A DNA stretch of 64,000 nucleotides, taken from contig MARA01000048.1 of assembly GCA_001792895.1 (NCBI GenBank), positions 62,001 through 126,000 of the forward strand, read 5' to 3'. This DNA comes from Lentinus brumalis (taxonomy: Eukaryota > Basidiomycota > Agaricomycetes > Polyporales > Polyporaceae). This document shows, piece after piece, positions 22,524 to 33,456 of the stretch. Within the stretch, counting starts at the first letter, position 1. The number at the start of each line of letters is the position of its first letter. The notes under the pieces were generated by a model that worked only from the letters and a program-made list of their open reading frames with translations, did not search any database and was not told the origin of the DNA. The translations under genes and the position numbers were made by a program.

Positions 22524-24016
22524 TTACCTGAACATCCTCGAGACCCAGCTCCTCTTCCCTCTCCTCTGAAGTGACCCCGTGGTGGGCTGCGTCAAGCGAC
22601 ACTGTCCTCCGCCACCATTCCGCACGCTCCCGGTCTCAGCCGTCAAGCCACCGCTAGTCTGCGCAGCGGGGACGTCGCTCGAAGTCGTCGTCGCTGTACG
22701 CCCTGGCGAATACGACGCCGACGAAGACGAAGACGAAGACGGACTAGTACTCGCACTCTCGCCGTGCCGAGAAGTAGACGACGTGGCGGAAGTTGACGCG
22801 GACGTCGACGAAGTACTGGTGGGAGACGGCGTAGCGCTAGACGTGGTGGCGGCGTCCTCCTGCGTAGAGACGTCGACGCTGAAGTTGTCGATAACAAGGT
22901 CCGCGCTGCCGGTAAACGGCTCTGTGCCCGTCTGGATTGCCTGGATGTACTGGCTCTTCGCGACACCCTGCTTGTCAGTCAGGTACTCTGCAGTGACACA
23001 TTAACGGTCGAAGCCAGCAGGGCATTAGCAGGGAGGACCGCTCACGGAAGAACTCGTTGAGGTCGGCGTTGAAGTTGGTGATGTCGCCCTCGGCGGTGAT
23101 GAACGAGAACACGTCCCAGTTCGAGTTTGGGCCGTGCTTGAGGTTCCAGGAGTGCCCCGCGATCTGGAGGTTCTGCACGATCGTGCTTCCAATCCCGCCC
23201 ACCCTGTGTCCGACCGCTGTAAGTATATACGGTGTTTGTGAGTCGTATCGGAGACGTACCCGCCTCTGTCGGAGAGCCATATCATACTACGAATGGCTGT
23301 CAGTACGGAAGCGCACATGGAGCCGAACGGTGGCGCGACTCACATTTCGTACGAGGACGCGGGCGAGGCCGGGTCGCCTGCCTTCGGTACTCCAAACCAG
23401 ATGTCATAACTTGCAAGGAGGGTCCAGCGTAAGCGAGATTATCCGGGATTCACTGCGGGGGTTACTTACGAGACATCTGCGGCCAGGTCATCCGATGCGG
23501 ACTGGTACCTCCACTGCCAGCTGGTCGGGGCGGACACGATATCTTGCAGCTGAACAGGATAGCTCCACAATTAGCCATGAATTTGCCATATGAGACAGAG
23601 CACAGACCCACCTGCATGCCCTTGGCGGTGTTATGATATACATTGGGATCTTCAACGGCGTGGTCGGTCTCGGGGTCACGCATAGGTATGAAATGCAGAA
23701 CCACTCACAGCTCTTGACATTATTCGGACTATTGGACCACGTATACTTCGTCTCCCATGACACTGAGTTCCCGCCCGCAGAGTTGAGGGTCGTGGTCTGA
23801 GAGCCAACTCCGGTGTCTTCCGGGTGCAACGCAGCGTCAGCACAACCTCGACCATACGACAAGAGAATACGCACTGGCGCCCCATAGGTTCTGACAGAGA
23901 GTGTACGCTCCCGCAGCTGTACAATCGTTCCCCTGCAGTGTTTGTCCGAGCGCGCCACGGAGCTGGACGAGCGCGAGCAGCAGATAGGCCGGACAAAGCG
24001 GACTCGAGCAGCGCAT
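22524..24016 (-). CDS. GH12 endoglucanase with Ser/Thr-rich tail
   Basis: Secreted glycoside hydrolase family 12 (endo-beta-1,4-glucanase or xyloglucanase) of 360 residues. Exons are 22524..22987, 23046..23203, 23260..23286, 23344..23409, 23470..23549, 23612..23649, 23709..23816 and 23875..24016. It starts with a hydrophobic signal peptide (about 1-25), then AGAYTLCQNLWGA. The nucleophile Glu is in SYEIMIWL and the acid/base Glu in GTEPFTGS. After VIDNFSVDVS comes a roughly 100-residue Ser/Thr-rich extension ending in a basic tail, with no CBM1 cysteines. The acceptor of exon 23046..23203 is the second AG (ACACAG); the first gives a broken frame. It acts on beta-glucan outside the cell. Confidence 0.92.
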
Positions 24017-25574
24017 AAGTTATGAGATAAATAGTCAAGGAGTGGGTCTTTGGCAGCCAATTTCCAAGGTCTAAGAGCAAGCAGAGAGCGGCCGGACGTC
24101 TAGGGAGGAAGGACAAGAGCAAGGTCCGGACACGAGGCAGGGATGCGCCGATGCGGCCTTATAGACCGTCGTTGGACACGTGTTCTCAAGCGTTCCTACG
24201 TGAGCACTGTACAGAAAATTGCCTGGCACTTACGGCGCACGGGGACTGTGTCGGAAAATTGCAGGCGTGCAGTTTGGTCATGGCAGATCTCTGACTTGCA
24301 TCACGGCGTCTCGGGGGAGACGATGGTGAAGTTGTGATCTCGAGCCCGTTCATGTCGGTCGATCCAGAGGCGGAGATCGCCTCGTTAACCAGAGGAGGTG
24401 TAGACCACGCGCAAAACAGGATAGCAGATACAGTCGAGAGGATTGATTTTGCATGACAGCGCCCTGCCGGTAGGGTTCAACGTTCATCGTGTGATAAGTC
24501 AAAGTAGAGTTTGTGAAGCTGCGCACACGAGCGACTACCGGACCATATGCTTGGCAACGGATAGCAGTTGTGTCAGGAGTTCATACATGCGCACTGACAC
24601 GAGAACATGGCCAGATGGTGCAGGAAGAGGTGGTGGTGCATGAGGTCCGGTAGCAAGCAAGAAATGTGGTAAGCGCTCTGCGATTCTGTCGCGACGAAGT
24701 CCCGCATTATCCGCGGCCGTGCATACTCAGACTGCATTTCATGCCACCCTTAAACGACAGATATCCAAGTTGCCATCCTACTCCGCACACACTGTACCAA
24801 GCCGCTGCACCCTTGCTGCACCCTATCTCGGAGGCTGCAGCGTCATAGACAGCTTCAGCAGCATCGCCTCTTCCTTGTGGCTTCCGGAATCGAGCAGCTT
24901 TGGGTTTCATGCCGTGGCAGCCACCCAGAACCCATACATACATAGAGTACTCGGAGATACAAGGGATCGACGAGGTCCGTGACGACAGCGACCAGGGCGG
25001 TCATGTCGGCCATCGGGGCGCCGTAGATTACCCTGAGCCTGAGGCAATAATGAGTCCTTGTCTGACAGTGATAGTACAGCTTACTGTCGCATGTGTGGCC
25101 TTGCTGTGTGGGGTGCCAGTGCACTCTGCGTCGATTGACATACTCACTCAACACTCCTTTGACATCTTTTGTCAGACTGCCGTTATCAGGGACACCAGAG
25201 CATACATTAGACTGTATGTCAGCTTGTCGAAATCCAGTGATACTGAACCGGACGTACCAAAGTTCAGTTAGGGCAGTAGTTGTACTCTACTTCAAGGAGG
25301 TTATGACGGTCATCAGTCGCTCTACCATGGTCCATGACTCTTGTGCACGGGTGCCGATGATGGTTAGTCGTAAAGTCAGTCAGTTATTGCTGCCATGTTA
25401 ACTCCGTTTACGGGCGGTTACATTCGTATGCTTACCAGCATAAGTAAGTTTGGACTGATAACATAAGTGATTACTTACAGCGCAAGTAACTCGCGGCGGA
25501 AGTTCCACGTTACAACTTGTCCTTCATCCGCGACCTTCCCTTCCCCACAACCGTCCACGACTCCTACAGAAACG
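24017..25574. other. Intergenic, divergent promoters of GH12 copy 1 and the ArfGAP gene
   Basis: No credible coding sequence. It carries the TATA element of GH12 copy 1 at 24159 and several TAAGTAA-like motifs just before the ArfGAP start (25430-25490). Confidence 0.45.
24159..24163 (-). promoter_or_regulatory. TATA element of GH12 copy 1
   Basis: CTATAAGG on the minus strand, about 145 bp upstream of the ATG at 24016. Confidence 0.45.
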
Positions 25575-27261
25575 ATGGCAGATCCGACGAAATCAGAGAC
25601 CGAACACGTCTTCAAGGTCTTGAAGGCTCAAAAGGCGAACAAGGTGCGTAGAAAGGGCGGGGGAGCGGGCGCGGAATTGACCAGTGTCGAACAGATGTGT
25701 TTTGATTGTCAGGCTCGCAATCCTACATGGTCGAGCGTGACGTTTGGCGTATACATCTGCTTAGACTGCTCTAGCGTCCACCGGAACATGGGCGTGCACA
25801 TCAGTTTCGTCCGGTGAGCATTTTGACACGAAAACTGGGACGCGTCGGGATGCTGACCGCCCGGAAGATCCACCAACCTAGACAGCTGGCAGCTTAACCA
25901 GCTGCGCACGATGAAAGTCGGAGGCAACGCGTCCGCCACAGAGTTCTTCAACAAGCATGGCGGTGCCGCGCTTCTCAGCGACTCGGACACCAAGAAGAAA
26001 TACTCGAGCCGGGTTGCGGAGTTGTATAAGGAGGAGCTTGCTCGCCGGGTAAAGGAGGATATCGCAAGGTGAGTACTCGACCCTTATTTGCGGAGACGAT
26101 GATGCGATGAAGAGCACAGACATCCCGACAAGGTTGTCGTTGACGGCGCCGAACCCACCGCTGCACCTGTAGCCAAGGGCGGCGACGATGACGACTTCTT
26201 CTCTTCCTGGGACAAGCCCGCTACCCCGAAGTCTCCCCCTACTTCCTCTCAGCCAACCGCACCCCCCGTCATCGGCAGGGCGGCCAGTGCCGGCACCGCC
26301 GCGCCCAGAACTATCAGCTCTGCCTCCCTTCGCTCGAACTCGACGACACCGGGTGCATCTCGGCCAGCGTCTAAGCTCGGAGCTTCGCGACTGAACTCAT
26401 CCACACCCTCTGTCACTGGCACTGCTTCTACTGGACCGAAGAAATCCAAACTTGGCGGACTCGGGGCAAAGAAGGCTGCAGCACCTGTCAACTTTGAGGA
26501 GGCAGAGCGGAGGGCCGCGGAGGAGGCGGAGCGTATACGGCAGCTGGGTTATGACCGTGAGCGGGAGAAAGCCGAGGAGGCAGAGCGCGTCCGTCTCGCG
26601 GCAGAGCAGTCAGCCGCGGTCAAGGCTAAGGCCCCCGTCACGAAGTCCGCAACGATCACCCCCGCCGTCGCTGCGCCCAAGGGCAGCGCACAAGACTTGG
26701 AACGGCTGGGCATGGGTATGAAGCGGCTGGGCTTCGGAGGAGTCCCTGTAGCTGCGGCTGCGTCTACGAGGTGAGTTCTACCACCAATTGTGCGACGGTG
26801 ATGCCGAACTCCATTTGCATTAGCTCGGCTGCTGCCGTGGACGACGCACCTACAACTGCTCGCGAGAAGTTCGGCAACCAGAGAGCCATCTCCTCCGACA
26901 TGTACTTTGGGCGGGGCACGTATGACCCGGTCGCGACTGCGGAGGCTCAGACTCGACTGCAATCGTTCTCGGGTGCGCAGTCCATTTCGTCGAACCAGTA
27001 CTTCGGCAGGGACGAAGAGGAGGAGCTCGCTATGGCTCATGGGCAGGACGGTCTGCTCGGAGACGGCACGCTCGCCGGGCTCGAGCTTGCAGCGAAGGAT
27101 GCGATCTCGAGAGTTCTGGCGAACCCGGACGTACAGAATGTCGGCGATAGCATCCGGCAGGGCGCGCTAAAGGTACGTCTCTGTCTTCATCTTCATCTTC
27201 CAGCGGTCCAATGCGATCCCCGCAGCTCTCCGACTACCTTGCGCAAATGTCGGAACGGTGA
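25575..27261 (+). CDS. GLO3: ADP-ribosylation factor GTPase-activating protein (Glo3/ARFGAP2-3 type)
   Basis: ArfGAP of 474 residues. Exons are 25575..25643, 25695..25813, 25868..26068, 26120..26770, 26824..27172 and 27226..27261. The zinc finger is C25-x2-C28-x16-C45-x2-C48, followed by the arginine-finger segment VHRNMGVH. After the catalytic domain comes a low-complexity Ala/Pro/Ser linker and a charged coiled coil ([17 protein letters not shown]). The C-terminal half carries [10 protein letters not shown] and ISSNQYFGR, the repeated Glo3-type motif that separates this class from Gcs1. It acts at the Golgi, stimulating GTP hydrolysis by Arf1 on COPI vesicles. The 51-nt first intron is a multiple of three but breaks the zinc finger if translated. 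Confidence 0.95.
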
Positions 27262-28010
27262 CGCAATCTTCGTATGTCGTGGCGTTTCCGCGGATAGGTA
27301 TCTCTTCGTGGAGGGGAATGATTTGGCATTCGGCGCGTCATGTTCAATTCGGGAACAGCTTCTGCAGTACACTTGGCCTGTACCCTCGGCTTTCTGGATA
27401 TTTATCACCTTCAGGTCGGACATGCACGTGTGGACAGCGTCGTCGAGCACTCGATCCCAAGACCCTCCCAAGATTAAACCATGTCATAACCCTCATGTAC
27501 GTGAACTTTCGTATGTCCCATCTCGGACGTTCGATTCCTCGTTTTTCGTAGGGCGCGCACTGGACGCATGCGCTACAGGCGCGAGAAGCCCGCCTGATGC
27601 CCACGGATGCGACTCGGCACATCGTCGGGATGCGCAGTCGCCTTGATTTTTGTGCTCCACTCACAGAAGGCAACACTAGTGCTCAACATAAGCCGCTTCT
27701 GCGAAGGTCGGGAGCGCTGTCGTGTCTATGTCGCCATCACATGTCTCGTTGTCATCAACAGAGGCAGCTTCGGCGATGCAGTCGAAGGCTCGGTTGGTCC
27801 GCCTGCGTATGCACGCGGGTGGCGTCGAGTGCTTGGGAGCATCGACTTTCTCCGACGTGCTACCCTCTCGTGCCAGAGTCTCCTCAACCTCGGTGATCAT
27901 GGCTTCTGCACAGGTAGGTGCTCGCGGGTATATATACGCCGCTGCTCGCTGGGGACTATTCACCAGGTTTCAGCGTCGAACTCCAGCTTCGCTATACGAC
28001 CGACGCAGAC
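27262..28010. other. Intergenic, promoter of GH12 copy 2
   Basis: 3' flank of the ArfGAP gene and the upstream region of GH12 copy 2. The TATA box lies at 27929. Short frames here show no motif. Confidence 0.5.
27929..27936 (+). promoter_or_regulatory. TATA box of GH12 copy 2
   Basis: TATATATA, 75-82 bp upstream of the ATG at 28011; good position for a fungal core promoter. Confidence 0.55.
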
Positions 28011-28986
28011 ATGCACTTCTCCACTTTCGCCACTGTCGTAGTCGTCGCGGCTACAGCGAGTGCACAGACGCTCTCGGGCCAGTACGACTGCGCGCCCGCC
28101 GGTGCCTACACGCTCTGCCAGAACTTGTGGGGTGAATGTGCGTCTCGTTTCTGCCTCCAGATCATGGATACGGCTGATGAAGTATCTCAAACGCAGCCTC
28201 GGGTGTCGGCAACCAGAACTCGACGCTGATCAGCACCAGTGGCAACACCGTCTCGTGGCGCACGCAGTGGCAGTGGCAGAACAACCCGAACAACGTGAAG
28301 AGCTACGCTAACCTCCTCTCCAACTCAGCCAAGGGAGTTCAGGTACAACCCTCCGCCTCCTCCGAGATCGCGAAGATGAGTCTGACAGCCATTCACAGCT
28401 CTCCGCCGTCAAGAGTGCGCCGACGGCGTGGCAGTGGGAGTACGAGAGCCAGTCCTCGGGCATCCGCGCGGATGTGTCCTACGACATCTGGTTGGGTACC
28501 GCGCCCTCTGGCGATCCCGCCTCCAGGGCATCCTCGTACGAGATCATGATCTGGCTCTCTGGCCTTGGCGGGTACGTTTGTATCTATCTGCTACCAGAGG
28601 GCATGGCTTAGCAGGCATATATGCTGATGACTACGCGTAGCATCCAACCCGTCGGCTCGAAGATCCTCTCCGGCGTGAGCGTCGCAGGCCACACCTGGGA
28701 CCTCTGGAAAGGCCCGAACGCGAACTGGCAGGTGCTCTCGTTCGTGAGCTCCACGGGCGACATCACGGACTTCAACGTCGACCTCAAGGACTTTTTCAAC
28801 TACCTCACGCAAAGCCAGGGTGTCGCGGCTTCGCAGGTGCGTATTCGTATGCATCCTTGTTGTGGCCTGCGGCGCTGATGATGGTGCGCGGGACAGTATG
28901 TGCAAGCTATCCAGACGGGCACGGAGCCTTTCACGGGAAGCGCGAGCTTGTTCACGAAGGCGTACAGCGTTGCGATCAACCATTGA
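28011..28986 (+). CDS. GH12 endoglucanase, catalytic domain only
   Basis: Secreted GH12 of 243 residues. Exons are 28011..28137, 28197..28342, 28399..28571, 28641..28836 and 28897..28986. The signal peptide is residues 1-18 (hydrophobic VVVVAATASA). AGAYTLCQNLWG, the nucleophile segment SYEIMIWL and the acid/base segment GTEPFTGSA are all present. It ends in AYSVAINH with no tail. Compared with copy 1 it has fewer introns in the first half, plus one before YVQAIQTG that copy 1 lacks, so the two are old paralogues, not a recent duplication. Cleaves beta-1,4-glucan or xyloglucan outside the cell. Confidence 0.95.
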
Positions 28987-29331
28987 AGTGGCTGTCTGTA
29001 GCAGTTGTATCGACGTTCTCCTCGTATGAAAACTGTCTCTCTCTATGACCTGTCCGAATGTGTGGCGCTCGGCATTGCGATAATCTGCGTCTTGCAAGAA
29101 TAGTCAGCAGCCTGCAGGATTTAGAGTTGGCCGTCGCTTTACGCCAGACGTGGGAGACGGCGAGCCGTCGCGAACCCTAGGTGAGACAAACATAGAATCC
29201 TCCCATTGCGGTCTACTGAAAGACTCTCAGGTCTCTTCGCAGTATGGGCGTGGGTCAGATATCCTTTCGATATCCTTGAGTGATATAAGGAGGGATCCCT
29301 CGTCCCGACTACGTCCTCCGTGAAGACGACC
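28987..29331. other. Intergenic, promoter of the metallo-hydrolase gene
   Basis: Contains TGATATAAGG at 29281-29290, a TATA-like element about 45 bp upstream of the next ATG. Nothing else is seen. Confidence 0.45.
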
Positions 29332-30311
29332 ATGACCACAGAAACACATGCGCCGTTCACTCTTCCAAAGCCGCGCCCTGGGCAGCCGTACATCGATGTC
29401 TCAGCCCTCGAGGCAGGCATCCTGCAGCTCATCCACACGAGGTTCATGGCGGGCTCTCAGCCGGGCGAGTCCACTATGTGTCCTTCGCTTGCGTTCTCCC
29501 TGCGCCATTCGACTACCGGGGAGCATCTGGTGTTCGACATGGGCATCCGGAGGGACATGGACGTCCACCCTCCCGCCGTGCAGAAGTCGATCAAGGGACG
29601 AGTTATCGCGACACCGCAGAGCGTCGACGAGAGCCTGCGCAAGGGAGGGATTGACCCAGCGGAGGTGAAGACGGTCATTGTAAGCCACTTGCATTACGAC
29701 CAGTGCGTATCTTGCATCTCTCAAAACATGCGACCTCTATGCTCACATAGTGGATCGTCGACAGCGTCGGAGATGCGGCTGCTTTTCCGAAAGCCACCTT
29801 CATCATGGGCGGCGACGCCGAGGAGTTCCTTGCGCACACCTACCCCACGAACCCCGCGTCGAACGTCCTGCAAACGTCCATCCCCATCTCTCGCACCCGC
29901 TTCATAGGGCCCTCCGAACTCACCGAATCCATCGGGCCCTTCCCGCGCGCCTACGACTACTTCGGGGACGGGAGTATGTATATCGTCGACGCGGCGGGAC
30001 ACCTGCCCGGGCACGTCAACATATTCGCGCGCACAAACGCAACCGGGTCGTGGATATACCTCGCGGGCGACACCGCGCACGACATGGCGCTCCTCACGGG
30101 CGAGCGGGAGGTCGCGTTTTCGTTCGACGAGGCGGGAAAAATGGTGTGTGCGCATACGGATAAGGATAAGGCGGTAGAGCATATCGCACGGGTGAGGCAG
30201 CTGTTGGGCGTGCCGAAGGTCCAGGTACTCCTCGCGCATGACTATGTCTGGTATGAGGCGAACAAGGGTGGCAAAGCGTTCTTGCCGGGTGTTATCCCGC
30301 CCAAGCTGTGA
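29332..30311 (+). CDS. Metallo-beta-lactamase-fold hydrolase
   Basis: Protein of 305 residues. Exons are 29332..29702 and 29765..30311. The intron splits the metal motif: exon 1 ends in SHLHYD plus CA, and the acceptor GTCGACAG supplies the C, giving HLHYDHVGD (H119, H121, D123, H124). An earlier AG at 29750 would destroy the motif. Further ligands are visible in AAGHLPGHVN and LAGDTAHD and in a late His (LLAHDYVWY). This is the lactonase-like branch of the superfamily, binding two Zn or Fe/Mn ions. No signal peptide. Substrate unknown; lactones or thioesters are possible. Confidence 0.9.
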
Positions 30312-30496
30312 GATGATACTCCGGCAAGGCTTTGATGTATGTGCATACGGTTCTGCCACCCAACGTAACTATAGAGAAACAAACCAGCTTTTGCATTGAC
30401 GAGTAGTTCACAAAGGTCATGTAATTGTAAGTACTCGTGTGACTGAGGCAGGAGCTACATTGTACAAACTGTGAGGACTTCCGTGATCCTGCTCTG

Positions 30497-32654
30497 CTAT
30501 GCACGACTTCCCGATGCAACGAGAAGTCGGGCTATCTCTCCTTGACGTGCAGCGATGACTTCTTGGAGATCGCCGAGGTGTTTACTCTCTTTGAGGAGCT
30601 GCTCCTGGCATTGTTGTAGCGGCAGATCGGGCAGAGAGAGATGAAAGGATTCTTCGCCTTCTGCATCGTGGTCCTCGCGGACGCTGTCGACTTCTATACG
30701 GCTCACCGCCTTGGCCCTAACGTCTGAAGCGGGAAGTGACTCCGGGAACTGGATGTACGAGGCGAACATGTTTCCAGGGGCGCTCTCGGTGTGGTCGGCG
30801 AACCCGAAGTTTGAATGAGGGTAAGACAAGGACGTCATCTGCTCCAGGAGCTGCTCCTGACATTGCTGTGGCAACGGCTCGAGCGGAATAAACTCGAGAG
30901 AGGTGAAGGATACATGACCTCCTGCATCATCGTCGTCTCGGACGCTGTCGAGTTCAACTGTACGACTCGTAGCAGTGGCACCAGGGTCTGTGGCGGGAAG
31001 TAACCCCGGGGAGTGGACGTACGAGAGGAACATGTCGGGGGCGCTATCAGCGTGGATGGGGAACCCGAATTCACGGTGCGGGCGAGACATCGCAGCGAGG
31101 GCCCTTATGGCGTCAGCAGTGGGTAGCTCCCCGCCGTCCCACTGCAATTGGTGCTTATCTTCATCTCCCACCAGAGCAGCGGTAGTAGGACAAGAAGTGA
31201 GTTGGTCCGCAAAGGTATGATGGTCCACAGTTCCATCGGGCTTGTTGTCCGCGACGTCCCATTCAGTCCAGCAGAATTCAGGCGTGGCGGGGATGTTCCC
31301 GGCAGGGTGCGTGGGCCCATCTGTCTGACCAGCGTCAGGCAGTAGCGACATGTAGTCATCACCGTCCCGGTATCGCGGCGACACTTGCGACGGGGTGGTG
31401 ACCAGTGCAGCAGATGCGACATCATCTGAGTCACACGCCGCCACAACTACCCGCGGACACGGACCCTCGCGGGCGGATGATTGCACGAAATCCATGCCTT
31501 CTCCACAACTCGGGTCTGCTACATGCGGAGACGTGACCACACGAGGCGAGGTCTTGGACTGCGCATCCACCGTAGTACTGGGTGCACGGTCGGCGTCGAA
31601 GTCGCGCTGCGAATCCCCAGGGTTTTCACTGTCGCTGTCCGGGGTGGTCGCATACACGACCTCGGACCCTTTTCGCAGCACCGAGGCCGGGTTGACGGAG
31701 GAAAACGAACATCCGCAGTTGATAGACAACTCGAGATGGGCACCGGATGGGATCGTGATGGTATACGAGACTGGTGCCGCACGTTTCGAAGGACCCGAGG
31801 CGTTCGGAGAGCCCGACGGTCCATGCGGCGCCATCTGGAGTATGCGCAAGGTAATTACCCCGGCCTGTGCAGATGACGTCTCAGCTCGGGATTGAGGGAG
31901 GGTTGTCGGTATATGTAATGGGGAAATCTGTTCAGGATGAAAAGAGCTCCGGTCTCGCTCCTGAGCCCAGTCATTGAGCGACGACTCTTTGGACTTCTGG
32001 GCGGTGAGGGCTTCTGCTAGCCAGTCGAAGTCGTCACGGACTGAGTGCATAGATACCGATTTCTGGGACGAAACGGTGTCGTTTCGCCCTCGAATTGTGT
32101 GGCTGTTGGCGTATGAACTCCGTGACTCCCCTGTATCTTCGGACTCATCCAAAGAGTCCTCGTCCGACATCGTGGCGTCGGACTTGGCGTCGGAGATGAC
32201 CTCATTTTGAGGGCTGGGGTCTCTGAGGATAGCACTGGCTTCGGAGTCCGACTCTTCTTTCACCTTCGGGTTGTTTTTATCGACCTCTTCATCGAGGCCC
32301 GAAGCTTCACTTGGTGTGGCGTCAGATGCGGCGTCGGGGGAGCAACCGCGGTCTTCGTGCGAGCCAGGAAACAAGAGGGATTGGGGTGCGACACTGGGGG
32401 ACAGACCATCCGGGGGCAGGAGTGTGGGCTGTATACATACAGGGAGCGGACTATCAGGAGAAGAGAGAAGTGTGGCGGAGTGGGGACTGCTGGAATAAAT
32501 CTCCACATCAGGCGAGGAGCGCTGCACTGTATGAAACGCAGTTTAGTATGCCTGCAATGCAGTAAAGAGATCGCCAATCACCTTTCGGCTTTTCACTCTT
32601 GCGAGTGTAGGGTGTTATTTTGAAATGCAAGACTGTACGAGAAGAGCGAAGCAT
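30497..32654 (-). CDS. Orphan 700-residue disordered protein with internal duplication
   Basis: Exons 30497..32526 and 32582..32654 give 700 residues; the large exon has no ATG at its start and joins the upstream ATG (MLRSSRTVLHF) through a 55-nt intron in phase. I recognise no family. Most of it is Ser/Asp/Glu/Pro-rich and probably disordered. Near the C-terminus two roughly 85-residue units repeat: REFGF..DSAPDMFLSYVH..LPQQCQEQLLEQ (30839-31090) and SNFGF..ESAPGNMFASYIQ..LPLQQCQEQLLKE (about 30587-30838). A short coiled coil follows (LGDLQEVIAARQGEIARLL). The first exon is less certain than the second. Function unknown. Confidence 0.65.
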
Positions 32655-33456
32655 CTTGGTGCGCGGTAATGTTTACAAAACCTACACCTATCGCACTTTA
32701 TATAGTCAGCAGTAAAGGAAGCAGACGCTGAAAGACATAAAACTGGCTATGGTTACCCGTTCAAAGACAATCACTAGGAAGCTCGCAGCTTGTGACAATA
32801 GAGAACAATTGTGGAATAATCCCGGGGTGTATGTGTACGAGGCATGAGTAGGTTATGTGCACGTACCACGTACCGTTGCAACCAGAAGTTCCCGTGAACT
32901 TGAACGGAGTCAGGGGGCGTCGTGGCGAGTAAGTAGATGCGTTCATATAGCCCGGCAGTACATATTGTCACACTTTGTAACAATCTTAGAGTCATCATGG
33001 TGGAGTGTCGGTGAGAAGACGAGACGGATATATCAGAGGAGGAAACAAGAGGAGAGGGTAGTTCAAGGCGTCTATCAGCGCTACGTATGGTAACGCAGAC
33101 GCCGGAGGTAAGTAGCACAACAGCCAATTGGCATGGCATCCGACTCGACGAGCTCTTCCCTATCTTGTCGTTGTATGCGGATAAGCTCCATTACTAGACT
33201 TTATGTTGACACGAACGCCAAGACATCCAGTGACTAAGTCCGAAGCCCGAACACGACGAATTGTCGTTAGCTTGCACCGACACATCTTACTTAGACGGAG
33301 TGAGTACTTACACGTTACCGCTCGCTCCTGCACCGTGAGTTGAGAGGATGGAGGATGGAAAAAAATTAGATCGAATCTCGAGTACTGTTCAAAAGAGTGC
33401 GAAGGGATGGCTCAGGCGAACATACAACGGGGTCGACGCGCGATCCCAGCTGGATG
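32655..33456. other. Intergenic, no gene recognised
   Basis: Lies between the orphan gene's promoter and the 3' end of the F-box gene. No motif-bearing frame. GTACTTAC occurs at 33304. Confidence 0.45.

Noticed and set aside
23200..23260. Apparent phase error in GH12 copy 1
   Set aside because: The second AG (ending at 23204) restores GGVGGIGST; the first AG was simply the wrong acceptor.
26452..26721. Arg/Ser-rich frame over the ArfGAP linker
   Set aside because: Shadow frame of the Glo3 coding exon.
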